Assembly (NCBI GenBank): GCA_030538155.1
Contig: JAUNUN010000001.1
Span: forward strand, 102,146-166,145
DNA length: 64,000 bases
Direction of reading: 5' to 3'
Source: a bacterium
GTDB lineage: Bacteria; Desulfobacterota; Desulfobulbia; Desulfobulbales; Desulfobulbaceae
Of the stretch, positions 55,460 through 63,158 are shown piece by piece. The notes under the pieces are model-generated. The model was not told the origin of the DNA. It did not search any database and saw only the letters and a program-made list of their open reading frames with translations. Each line of letters starts with the position of its first letter. Position 1 is the first letter of the stretch. Both the position numbers and the translations under genes were made by a program.

Positions 55460-56698
55460 TCAGGGGAAAAGATAGACCGACGTTTCCACTCCGCTGTCCA
55501 ACCCTTCCATGTCACGGCCAATGGGCAAGAGGCCATCGGCCCGCACCAGATGACTGAGCAGGCCGGATTTGCCGTAAACCGGCCAGGCCAGGGGCAGTTC
55601 GCCACTCTGAGTATAGGCCAGGCGCACCCGCACATAGTCTTCCCGGCCGATGGCGGAGACGATCTGCTGGCCGGTTCTGGCCTGGATGCGCTGCAGGCCC
55701 AGGGTGGTGGACAAACCGCTGTAGCGCCGCAGCAGGGGGCGCACAAAGAGATAGAAGACCACCATGGCCGAGGCCACATGGCCCGGCAGGCCGATCAGGG
55801 CCTTGTTGCCCTGGGCCGCAAGGATGGTCGGCTTGCCCGGCCGAATGGAAACCCCGTGCGCAAGCACCTGGGCCTGGGGAATACTCGACAAGACCCGCAG
55901 GGTAAAATCGCGCTTGCCCACTGAGCTCCCGCCCGAGAGCAGCAGCACATCAGCTTCCGCCAGGGCCTTGGTGCTGATGGCCTGCAGTTGCGCAAAATCA
56001 TCGCCGCAGATGCCGCAGGTGATGGGAATGCCGCCGGCCTCCTCCACCAGGGCGGCCAGCGAGGCGGAGTTGATGTCCCGTATCTTCCCCGGCGGCGGTG
56101 TTTCTTCAACCGGCACCAGTTCGTCGCCGGTGGAGAGGATGGCAACCCTGGGCTGCCGGTACACCGGCACTGTTGCACAGCCAAGGCCCGAGAGCAGGCC
56201 GATATCCTGGGGCCGCAGGCGGCTGTCCTTGGTCAATATCGTATCGCCGGGCGCATAATCCTCACCGGCATGGATCACATTTTCCCCCGGTGCAACCGGC
56301 CGGAATAGGGCCACCGAATCCGCGCCAAAGGGCTGGGTATATTCGACCATAACCACGGCATCCGCCTTGTGCGGCAGTTCGCCTCCGGTCCAGATGCGCG
56401 CGGCCTGCCCCGGCCCCAGGGTAAGTGCTTGGCCGGGTGCGCCCATGGCGATTTCGCCGACCACGGTCAAAAGTGCCGCTTCCGCCTCTGAACAGCCAAA
56501 GGTATCGCCGGCCCGCACCGCATAGCCATCCATGGTGGAGCGGGAAAAGGGCGGCAAAGCCTCTGTGCTGACCACATCCTGTGCCAGCACCCGCTGTCGC
56601 GCACGCTGAAGGGGGATTTGTTCCTGTTCCAGGGGGAAAAAACGGTCAAAGAGGGAGAGCAGTTCCGCCGAACTGATCAGTTTGAAAAAATCCTGCAT
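55460..56698 (-). CDS. moeA: Molybdopterin molybdenumtransferase MoeA
   Basis: The 412-residue enzyme inserts molybdate or tungstate into adenylyl-molybdopterin. It has R-S-T-M-D-G-Y-A-V-R, I-W-T-G-G-E-L-P, L-S-T-G-D-E-L, the canonical G-G-S-S-V-G-K-R-D-F and P-G-K-P-T-I-L-A, then G-L-P-G-H-V-A-S-A. It keeps the typical MoeA length without extra domains, unlike its neighbour, and the two share only core motifs. It sits between the moaD gene (about 95 bp upstream) and the fused MoeA (32 bp downstream), on one likely transcript with the aldehyde oxidoreductase. Confidence 0.92.
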   Translation of the reverse strand: MQDFFKLISSAELLSLFDRFFPLEQEQIPLQRARQRVLAQDVVSTEALPPFSRSTMDGYAVRAGDTFGCSEAEAALLTVVGEIAMGAPGQALTLGPGQAARIWTGGELPHKADAVVMVEYTQPFGADSVALFRPVAPGENVIHAGEDYAPGDTILTKDSRLRPQDIGLLSGLGCATVPVYRQPRVAILSTGDELVPVEETPPPGKIRDINSASLAALVEEAGGIPITCGICGDDFAQLQAISTKALAEADVLLLSGGSSVGKRDFTLRVLSSIPQAQVLAHGVSIRPGKPTILAAQGNKALIGLPGHVASAMVVFYLFVRPLLRRYSGLSTTLGLQRIQARTGQQIVSAIGREDYVRVRLAYTQSGELPLAWPVYGKSGLLSHLVRADGLLPIGRDMEGLDSGVETSVYLFP

Positions 56699-56794
56699 AT
56701 TTGGGGCGTTTTCTTGGTTTTATGACAAATATAAAGGGAAGCGGACGCCGGACAAACCAGCGTCCGCAACAAAGACTGAAATCTGGGAATGGCA

Positions 56795-57019
56795 TTACCC
56801 TCCGCCGATTGCCGGGAAAATGGCCAGTTGATCGCCCTCCACCGGGACCTGATCCAGATTGCAGTGGCGGGAGTTGATCATGGTGACGCCGACCTCGCCG
56901 AGATCAATCCCAAGCGAGCGGATGATGTCGGCAACCGTGCTGTCCTCAGGGTATTCCGCCTCTTTCTCCTTAAAGCGGTTATCCCGGAAATAGGCGAAGA
57001 GTTTGACCGTTAAACGCAT
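56795..57019 (-). CDS. moaD: MoaD/ThiS-family sulfur carrier protein
   Basis: A 74-residue beta-grasp protein ending A-I-F-P-A-I-G-G-G, the di-glycine tail needed for adenylation and thiocarboxylation. It opens M-R-L-T-V-K-L-F-A-Y-F-R, as MoaD does. It supplies sulfur to precursor Z when making molybdopterin. It starts 10 bp after the AOR stop and is evidently co-transcribed. A MoaD directly behind an AOR gene is a known arrangement in tungsten enzymes, where it may be enzyme-specific. The activating E1 is probably the ThiF-like protein at 52756. Confidence 0.9.
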   Translation of the reverse strand: MRLTVKLFAYFRDNRFKEKEAEYPEDSTVADIIRSLGIDLGEVGVTMINSRHCNLDQVPVEGDQLAIFPAIGGG

Positions 57020-57029
57020 GTCGGCCGAC

Positions 57030-58760
57030 TCAGAAATTCCAGAAGGAGTCGAGGGCCTCGTCGCTGATGTCCCACACCACGTTGTGCGGGGCAATGGCCT
57101 CGTCCTGGAAAAATTCCGGCAGGCGGTCATCCTCGTTGGTGAACCCGGCAGCCAAGTTGAAGGCGCGCTCGGTTTTAAGGATGCTCATGCCCAGGCTGGT
57201 GACGTCATCCGCGGTCAGCTTGATGCCGAAACGCGCGTTAATCATATCGATGAGCGCGGGCAGGCAGGCGGGGTCATCCAGGGCTGCAAAGGCGATGAAC
57301 AGGCACATGCCGGTGGAATCAATGGCTGCAGTGGCGATCTGCAGATTTCTGGACAGTTCCACCTGTCCTTCCTTGCTCAGGGGATCGACCTTGCCGCCCA
57401 CGCCCAAAATATTGGTGGCAATGGTGTAGCCCATGGTGTGGTCAGCACCCTGGGTGGAGGTGGCATAGGTGATGCCGATGCCCTTGATGGCACGCGGGTC
57501 GTAGGCCGGGATGGCCTGGTTCTTCACCACCGGCACCCGGGTGACGCCAAAGGCCAGGCCCACCGAGCCCGCGCCGTTGCCGATGATCCTGCCCAGGGGC
57601 GTGCCCTTGCCGATCTCTTCCTTGAGTATGCGGCAGACTTCGGCACCGTCGCCGAACTTGAGCACGCCGGCCTCCATGGCCACGCCAAAGGCCACGCCGA
57701 TTTCAATGGAGTCAATGCCGAGGTCGTCCATGATGTTGTCTGCCTCGGCAATATGATCCAGATTGTCGACACAGCAATCCGCGCCCAAGGCCCAGATGGA
57801 TTCATACTCAAAGCCGGAGGTCTTATACTGACCCTTGAGGTCGTTATAGATCTGGGAACACTGGATGACACAACCCTGATGACAGTTGTGCCGCGGCTTG
57901 CCGTCACGGGCGACAATAGTATCGTACATGGTTTCGCCGGAAATGGCCTCGTGACCTGCAAACTGACCGCTGGTGAAGTTTTTGGTGGGCAGGCCGCCGG
58001 CCTCGTTGATGATGTTGACCAGAACATTGGTGCCGTACTGGGCCAAGGCCTTGTTGATGGGATTGTCCACCAGGGCCTTGGCAAAGGCGCGGCCGGCGGT
58101 CTTGAAAGCCTCCGGCTCGGCAATGGCCACCTTCCGGTCGGTGGGGGCTACCGAGATGAACTTGATTTTCTTTGAACCCATAACCGCGCCCAGGCCGCCA
58201 CGGCCGTTGGAACGCAGATGGTTGTCCGGGTCTTTCACGGAGATGTTGGCTGCGGTCATCTTCATCTCACCGGCAGGGCCAATGGTGATCACCCCAACCT
58301 TGTCGCCCAGACGCTTATTTAAGGTCTGCACCACGGCAAAGTTGCCCATGCCGATTACTTCGCTCTCCTCTTGAATGGTGACGCCGTTTTCGTCCACGTG
58401 CAGGCCGTACCACTTACTCTCATCAGCCGGTAGGCCCTCAATAATCAGGGCCTTGACTCCGAGTTTGGCCAGCATCTGGGCCGAGGTGCCGCCCGCATTG
58501 GCTTCCTTGATGGTGCCGGTGAGCGGGCTTTTAGCCCCGCAGGAGAGACGGCCGGAGTTGGCGGCAGCCGTACCGGAGAGCAGGCCCGGCGCAAAAACCA
58601 GCTTGTTGTGCTTGCCTAGGGCGTGGCAGGTCGGTTTTACCTCGGCAGCAACAATGGTGGAGGTCAGGCCGCGCCCGCCCAGACCCATCCAGGCCTCGGG
58701 CACAGCTTCTACTTTGGCGCTTAAATCCGACATATTGACACGAAAAATTTTATCAGCCAT
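57030..58760 (-). CDS. aor: Aldehyde ferredoxin oxidoreductase
   Basis: The 576-residue enzyme carries a bis-pterin tungsten or molybdenum centre and one [4Fe-4S] cluster, and interconverts aldehydes and acids with ferredoxin. Residues 1-205 are the pterin-binding AOR_N domain (G-L-G-G-R-G-L, N-S-G-R-L-S, R-G-G-L-G-A-V-M-G-S-K at 187-197). The cluster cysteines are Cys293, Cys297 and Cys301 with C-x3-C-x3-C spacing, and a fourth in T-G-M-C-L-F near 489. The usual AOR spacing is C-x2-C-x3-C. This variant recalls the YdhV-like subgroup. The start at 58760 has GAGG 9 nt upstream. A sigma-54-like promoter precedes it. Confidence 0.93.
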   Translation of the reverse strand: MADKIFRVNMSDLSAKVEAVPEAWMGLGGRGLTSTIVAAEVKPTCHALGKHNKLVFAPGLLSGTAAANSGRLSCGAKSPLTGTIKEANAGGTSAQMLAKLGVKALIIEGLPADESKWYGLHVDENGVTIQEESEVIGMGNFAVVQTLNKRLGDKVGVITIGPAGEMKMTAANISVKDPDNHLRSNGRGGLGAVMGSKKIKFISVAPTDRKVAIAEPEAFKTAGRAFAKALVDNPINKALAQYGTNVLVNIINEAGGLPTKNFTSGQFAGHEAISGETMYDTIVARDGKPRHNCHQGCVIQCSQIYNDLKGQYKTSGFEYESIWALGADCCVDNLDHIAEADNIMDDLGIDSIEIGVAFGVAMEAGVLKFGDGAEVCRILKEEIGKGTPLGRIIGNGAGSVGLAFGVTRVPVVKNQAIPAYDPRAIKGIGITYATSTQGADHTMGYTIATNILGVGGKVDPLSKEGQVELSRNLQIATAAIDSTGMCLFIAFAALDDPACLPALIDMINARFGIKLTADDVTSLGMSILKTERAFNLAAGFTNEDDRLPEFFQDEAIAPHNVVWDISDEALDSFWNF

Positions 58761-58809
58761 CTGCTTGTACCTCATATATTGAAAGTGGATGATCCGGTGC
58801 TTGATACCC

Positions 58810-58824
58810 GCATTGAAAGTGCCC
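58810..58824 (-). promoter_or_regulatory. Sigma-54-like promoter of the AOR operon
   Basis: On the minus strand GGGCAC-N5-ATGC matches the consensus TGGCAC-N5-TTGC at 5 of 6 and 3 of 4 positions, with the invariant GG and GC at correct spacing. It would start transcription about 37 nt before the AOR start codon. An NtrC-type regulator is encoded 2 kb upstream. Confidence 0.6.
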
Positions 58825-59040
58825 GCCTAAGGCAAGAAAATTAAGGCGAGAAAGAACAGCACCGCATGCAATCTGTAACAAAACGGTATCGATTTTAATT
58901 ATACTATACGAATATCGGAACTACAAGGAGTCATAGAACACATTGAGCAGCTTGGGCGTACAGTAAGGGCCGGAATCTGGGCCGGAGCGGCACTCGCCTG
59001 ACTGCTTGCCAGCAGCATTGATCTGTAACCGCCTTATGCA

Positions 59041-59070
59041 AAAACGGGGCACATACAATTGCCCCGTTTC
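59041..59070 (-). terminator. Intrinsic terminator of the iron alcohol dehydrogenase gene
   Basis: A perfect 10-bp stem (59043-59052 with 59061-59070) around an eight-base loop is followed on the minus strand by a T-tract at 59045-59041. It separates the ADH transcript from the AOR operon. Confidence 0.87.
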
Positions 59071-59178
59071 TCTGTTCTTTTCACGGTACTCTGTGCTTCA
59101 ACACAGGCACTGAAAAGTAGCATTGCCCTTCTTTTGCCACAAGCGCCGCTTTGCCCGGCTTGGCGCTTGTACGCACCT

Positions 59179-60360
59179 TTACAATGCCGCCGTGTAAATA
59201 GCCTTCACATCCGCATCCTTCGGACAACGCGGGTTGGTAAGGCCGCAGGCGTCTTTCTGGGCATTGACCACCATGGTGTCGATATCCTCGGCCTTTACTT
59301 CCTTGCCGTAGCGCTTGCCGAGTTCAATCAGGCCGCCGGGGATGCCGATATCGGCAGAGAGCTTTTTGATGGCCACCAGGGCCAGTTCAGCCGCATCACG
59401 CGGAGCCAGGCCTGCGGTATTTTCGCCCATCAGTTCGGCAATTTTGATGAAGCGATCCAGCTTGGCAATCAGGTTGAAACGCTCCACATGGGGCAGCAGG
59501 ATGGCATTGCACTCGCCGTGGGGCAGATCGTAAAAACCGCCCAACTGATGCGCCATGGCATGCACGTGACCAAGGCTGGCGTTGTTGAAGGCCATACCGG
59601 CCAAATACTGCGCAAAACACATGCCTTCGCGGGCCTCGATATCGGCCCCGTTGGCCACTGCCGGACGCAGATGCTTGGCGATCAGCTCAATGGCCTTTTC
59701 TGCGGCCGAGTCGGTCATGGGCGTGGCAATGGTGGATACGTAGGCCTCAACCGCATGGGTAAGGGCATCCATGCCGGTGGCTGCAGTCAGCGCAGGCGGC
59801 ATGCCCACCATCAGAAGAGGATCATCCACGGCAATGCCTGGCGTTACCCGCCAGTCCACAATGGCCATTTTCACGTGGCGGGAGGTATCGGTGATGATGC
59901 AGAAACGAGTCATCTCCGAGGCCGTGCCGGCGGTAGTGTTCACGGCCAAATACGGCGGCATGGGCTTGGAGGATTTATCCACGCCTTCGTAGTCATGGAT
60001 CTTGCCGCCATTGGCAATAACCAAGCCAACGCCCTTGCCGCAGTCGTGGGAGGAACCACCGCCCAGGGTGATGAGGCTGTCGCAGTTGTTGTTCTTGTAC
60101 GCATCCACCCCGTCCTGGACGTTTTTGTCGGTCGGGTTGGGCACGGTTTCATCAAAAACAACGTATTCCATCTTGGCGCCATCAAGAAGGTCGGTGATTT
60201 CCTTGGTGATGCCTGCTGCAGTAATACCCTTGTCCGTCACGATAAGCGGCTTGGAACCGCCCAAGGCCTTGATCTTCTCAGGGATCTGCTTGGCCGCGCC
60301 AATGCCGATCAAGGTAACACTGGGAATAAAATAGCCGTAAACCTGTTCTCTCACTGCCAT
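59179..60360 (-). CDS. Iron-containing alcohol dehydrogenase
   Basis: The 393-residue family III dehydrogenase interconverts a primary alcohol and its aldehyde with NAD. It has L-G-G-G-S-S-H-D for NAD(P) binding and the metal ligands in G-M-D-A-L-T-H-A-V-E-A-Y and H-V-H-A-M-A-H-Q-L-G-G-F-Y-D-L-P-H-G. Length and motifs match 1,3-propanediol and ethanol dehydrogenases. Together with the AOR it would form an alcohol-aldehyde-acid pathway; direction cannot be told from sequence. The start at 60360 follows GGAGAGGG. It has its own terminator and a sigma-54-like promoter. Confidence 0.93.
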   Translation of the reverse strand: MAVREQVYGYFIPSVTLIGIGAAKQIPEKIKALGGSKPLIVTDKGITAAGITKEITDLLDGAKMEYVVFDETVPNPTDKNVQDGVDAYKNNNCDSLITLGGGSSHDCGKGVGLVIANGGKIHDYEGVDKSSKPMPPYLAVNTTAGTASEMTRFCIITDTSRHVKMAIVDWRVTPGIAVDDPLLMVGMPPALTAATGMDALTHAVEAYVSTIATPMTDSAAEKAIELIAKHLRPAVANGADIEAREGMCFAQYLAGMAFNNASLGHVHAMAHQLGGFYDLPHGECNAILLPHVERFNLIAKLDRFIKIAELMGENTAGLAPRDAAELALVAIKKLSADIGIPGGLIELGKRYGKEVKAEDIDTMVVNAQKDACGLTNPRCPKDADVKAIYTAAL

Positions 60361-60441
60361 GATGCCCTCTCCAATATTGGTTGCCGGTTTCATGCTTTGC
60401 CCTGTCACATGCAGGCAAGCGGTTCAAATATAATTAAACCT

Positions 60442-60457
60442 AGCATTTTCCATGCCA
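60442..60457 (-). promoter_or_regulatory. Sigma-54-like promoter of the alcohol dehydrogenase gene
   Basis: On the minus strand TGGCAT-N5-ATGCT matches the -24/-12 consensus with correct GG-to-GC spacing. The -12 half, ATGC, is identical to that before the AOR gene. The leader would be about 70 nt. Confidence 0.55.
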
Positions 60458-60509
60458 AAACGAGGCACGAAACATCGGCAACAAAAGACTCAGGCAATAC
60501 AGCAGGAAG

Positions 60510-60536
60510 GCTCAAAACTCCTGAGCTGTTTTGAGC
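60510..60536. repeat. Inverted repeat, perfect 9-bp arms
   Basis: GCTCAAAAC (60510-60518) and GTTTTGAGC (60528-60536) lie about 70 bp upstream of the -24/-12 element of the ADH gene. No T-tract follows on either strand, so a protein-binding site is as likely as a terminator. Confidence 0.5.
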
Positions 60537-60580
60537 TTGCACACTGGAAGCTCCGGGGCATTTGGTAACATGGGAAAGGG

Positions 60581-60605
60581 TTTACGAGTCATTTTGACCC
60601 GTAAA
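60581..60605. promoter_or_regulatory. Candidate enhancer for the NtrC-type regulator
   Basis: TTTACGAGTCA and TGACCCGTAAA are inverted 11-bp arms with one mismatch and a 3-bp spacer. The centre lies about 143 bp upstream of the ADH -24/-12 element, the usual distance for a sigma-54 activator site. It also lies just after the regulator gene, so a weak terminator is an alternative. Confidence 0.45.
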
Positions 60606-60627
60606 TACACTGCTTAGCGTAGTCGGT

Positions 60628-61962
60628 TTATTCAAACCCGTACTGCAGCAACTTGCGGTACAGGGTTTTGCGGCTGATGCCCAGACTGTCCGCAGTCTGT
60701 TGGCGATTGCCGCCGTAGACTTGCAACAACTTGAGGATGTGCTGCCGCTCCACGGATTCAAGGCTTAAGGCGCCGCCGCCATCCACAGACTCCTGCAGCT
60801 CCCTCGGCAGACAGCGCTCGGTGATGATGCCGTTTTCGGCCAGGATGATGGAGCGTTCGATCACATTGCGCAGTTCCCGGATATTGCCGGGCCAGTTGTA
60901 ATGCAGCATGGCATCCATGGCAGCAGGCACCACCCGGTAGCGGAGATGGTCTGAGCCGAGTTTGGCCAGAAAATATTCCACCAAAAGGGGAATGTCTTCT
61001 TTGCGCTGCCGCAGGGGTGGAATATGAATATTAAAGGCGTTGATGCGGTGGAAAAAAGCCTCGTTGAAGCGGCCCGCCTCCACCTCTTCCTGCAGACGGC
61101 GGTTGGTGGCAAAAAGAAAACGGATGCTGACCTTGCGCTCCTCCTTTTCACCGACCCGCCTGAACAGGCCGGTTTCCAGCACTCTCAGCAGCGAGGCCTG
61201 CACCTCCAGGGGCAGCTCCCCAATTTCATCCAGAAAAAGTGTGCTCCCATGGGCAAAGGAGAGGAGTCCCTCTCTGGTACTGTCTGCCCCGGTAAAGGCC
61301 CCCCGCAGATGACCAAAGAGCTCGCTGCGCGCCAGTTCCTTCTGCAGAGCTGCACAGTTCTTGACCACCATAGGATGGGCAGCCAGAGGCGAGCCCCGGT
61401 GAATGGCCGTGGCCACAATATCCTTGCCCACACCGGAATCGCCGGTAATGAGCACCGGAATTTTTGCCGGCGCAACCTTGGCAATAAGAAACTGGATATC
61501 GGCAATGCTTTTGGAATGGCCGATAAAACGCAGCGAATCCTGACTGCTTTCCGGCCCATGTCGCAGTCGCTTGTTCTCCCGGGCCAGGCGTACTCGCTGA
61601 TGCGCCTTTTCAACCAACATATCCAGCCGGTCAAGATGGAAGGGTTTGCGGATAAAATCGTAGGCTCCAAGTTTCATGGCCTCCACCGCAACATCCACAT
61701 CCCCATGCCCGGTGATCATGATCACCTCGGCATGGGGAACGGATTCCCGTACCTGAATAAGCAGATCAAGCCCGGACACATCCGGCAGCCGTAAATCCAA
61801 GAGGATGACATCAAACCAGTGGCTGCGCATCTCGGCCAATGCCGCCGCGCCGTCAGCAGCCGTGTGGATTTCCCGATGTTCAGCGGCCAGTTCCTTCTGC
61901 AGCAGCCGCCTGATGGATTCCTCGTCGTCAATAACGAGTACGCCATACGCCTCCTCTTTCAT
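60628..61962 (-). CDS. Sigma-54-dependent response regulator, NtrC family
   Basis: The 444-residue protein has three domains. The receiver carries the acidic pocket Asp12-Asp13 and phospho-acceptor Asp56 in I-L-L-D-L-R-L-P. The AAA+ domain has Walker A G-D-S-G-V-G-K-D and the sigma-54 contact loop G-A-F-T-G-A. The C-terminal Fis-type helix-turn-helix reads N-R-Q-Q-T-A-D-S-L-G-I-S-R-K-T-L-Y-R-K. It should bind upstream sites and open sigma-54 promoters when phosphorylated. It overlaps the kinase gene by 4 bp (ATGA), so the two are a pair. Likely targets are the adjacent ADH and AOR genes. Confidence 0.93.
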   Translation of the reverse strand: MKEEAYGVLVIDDEESIRRLLQKELAAEHREIHTAADGAAALAEMRSHWFDVILLDLRLPDVSGLDLLIQVRESVPHAEVIMITGHGDVDVAVEAMKLGAYDFIRKPFHLDRLDMLVEKAHQRVRLARENKRLRHGPESSQDSLRFIGHSKSIADIQFLIAKVAPAKIPVLITGDSGVGKDIVATAIHRGSPLAAHPMVVKNCAALQKELARSELFGHLRGAFTGADSTREGLLSFAHGSTLFLDEIGELPLEVQASLLRVLETGLFRRVGEKEERKVSIRFLFATNRRLQEEVEAGRFNEAFFHRINAFNIHIPPLRQRKEDIPLLVEYFLAKLGSDHLRYRVVPAAMDAMLHYNWPGNIRELRNVIERSIILAENGIITERCLPRELQESVDGGGALSLESVERQHILKLLQVYGGNRQQTADSLGISRKTLYRKLLQYGFE

Positions 61963-63158
61963 GGCTCTTGCGCCCCAGGCAGGATGACGTGAAAGGATGC
62001 GCCTTTGCCCAGACTGCTCTCAACCCTGATGGTGCCCTGATGCTGCTGCACAATGGCATAACAGGTGGAAAGCCCGATCCCTATCCCCTTGCCCACCGCT
62101 TTGGTGGTGTAAAAGGGTTCAAAGAGTTTCTCCTTCAAACCTTCGGGAATGCCGCTGCCGTTGTCTGCCACGATCAATTCCACTTTGTTTTTTTGCTCCA
62201 GGGTACTGATGCGGATAAGGCCCTTGTCGGCAACCGCGTCAAAAGCATTGGTCAGAAGATTGAGGATCACCTGCTTGAGCTGGGATTCATCCCCGCTAAT
62301 AACCGGCAAATCCGGGCAGAGGCTGGTTTGTACGCCCATGCCGGATCGCTCCTTGATGCGGTGTTTCAGAATAAAGAGGGTGTCGGTCACGCACTGGTTG
62401 AGATCAACCCGGCCCATGCCGGAACTGTGCGGGCGGCTGAAGGTAAGCAGGGTGCGCACGATATCGTGACAGCGCAGGCATTCCTTAACGATGGTCTCGG
62501 TATATTCCTGAAAATCATTGAACAGCTCGCCCTCAACTTGCGGCTCCAGGCGAGCGAGCCTGCGCTTCAAACCTTGGGCAAAGCCATGGATGGCGGCCAG
62601 GGGATTGTTTATTTCATGGGCAACACCTGCCGCCAGCACACCCACCGTGGCCATTTTTTCTGCCTGGTAGAACTGCGCCTGAAATTTTTTTTCCAGGGTC
62701 ACATCCCGCTTGAAGAGCAGCACCCGCCTTTCCCCGGCTGATCCCTCCTTGAGCGGCGAAGCGATCACCTCGTAATGTTTGAACTCCTCTCCCACCTTGT
62801 AGATACACAGATCCTTGACCACCCTGTCCAGATCCAGCGCCTTGATGGCCGGACATTCCTCGCAGCGTTGCGACCGGCCCCGGAACACCTCGTAACAATG
62901 ACGCCCCACGGGCTCCATCTGCGGGTACCACTGGGCAAAGACATGGTTCACCCGCTGGATGATCAGGTTTTCGGAGAGTACGGCCATCAGATCGGTAATG
63001 CCATCCAGCAGGGCCTGGATTTCCTTGCGCTTGCTCTCCAACTCCAGATTGGACTGGCGCAGCAGTTCAAGCTTGGACTGCAGTTCCTGGTAAAAACCGA
63101 TCTTACAATGCTCGATGCCGATCAGGTCTTCCAGGGTGGTTGGCGTCTGCGCCTGCAT
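61959..63158 (-). CDS. PAS-domain sensor histidine kinase
   Basis: The 399-residue kinase is soluble. A short coiled coil (about 25-50) is followed by a PAS domain with Cys88, Cys99 and Cys102 (C-Y-E-V-F...R-C-E-E-C-P). The cysteines could bind metal or sense redox state. The acceptor histidine is His181 (V-A-H-E-I-N-N-P-L), and the HATPase_c domain has N-L-L-T-N-A-F-D-A-V, D-N-G-S-G-I-P and G-K-G-I-G-I-G-L. The start at 63158 is chosen because its ATG overlaps the ADH stop (TGATG) with GAGG 8 nt upstream. It is coupled to the regulator gene downstream and an ADH gene upstream. Confidence 0.9.
   Translation of the reverse strand: MQAQTPTTLEDLIGIEHCKIGFYQELQSKLELLRQSNLELESKRKEIQALLDGITDLMAVLSENLIIQRVNHVFAQWYPQMEPVGRHCYEVFRGRSQRCEECPAIKALDLDRVVKDLCIYKVGEEFKHYEVIASPLKEGSAGERRVLLFKRDVTLEKKFQAQFYQAEKMATVGVLAAGVAHEINNPLAAIHGFAQGLKRRLARLEPQVEGELFNDFQEYTETIVKECLRCHDIVRTLLTFSRPHSSGMGRVDLNQCVTDTLFILKHRIKERSGMGVQTSLCPDLPVISGDESQLKQVILNLLTNAFDAVADKGLIRISTLEQKNKVELIVADNGSGIPEGLKEKLFEPFYTTKAVGKGIGIGLSTCYAIVQQHQGTIRVESSLGKGASFHVILPGAQEP

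Larger units (their letters stand above)
58761..59178. other. Gene-free control region upstream of the AOR gene
   Basis: No coding frame is credible. The left end holds a sigma-54-like promoter (58810-58824) and the right part a strong minus-strand terminator for the upstream alcohol dehydrogenase (59041-59070). ATCTGTAAC occurs twice, near 58870 and 59022, as a possible direct-repeat site. An AT-rich patch lies at about 58890-58915. Confidence 0.6.

Noticed and set aside
57003..58175. Plus-strand open frame of 390 codons
   Set aside because: It is antisense to the aldehyde oxidoreductase, whose cluster and pterin motifs are clear.
60415..60440. tRNA-like T-arm (GGTTCAAAT) upstream of the ADH gene
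   Set aside because: No matching acceptor stem, anticodon arm or CCA context could be drawn around it.
59059..60534. Plus-strand open frame of 491 codons
   Set aside because: It is antisense to the iron alcohol dehydrogenase and its composition, rich in His and Gly, is that of a shadow frame.
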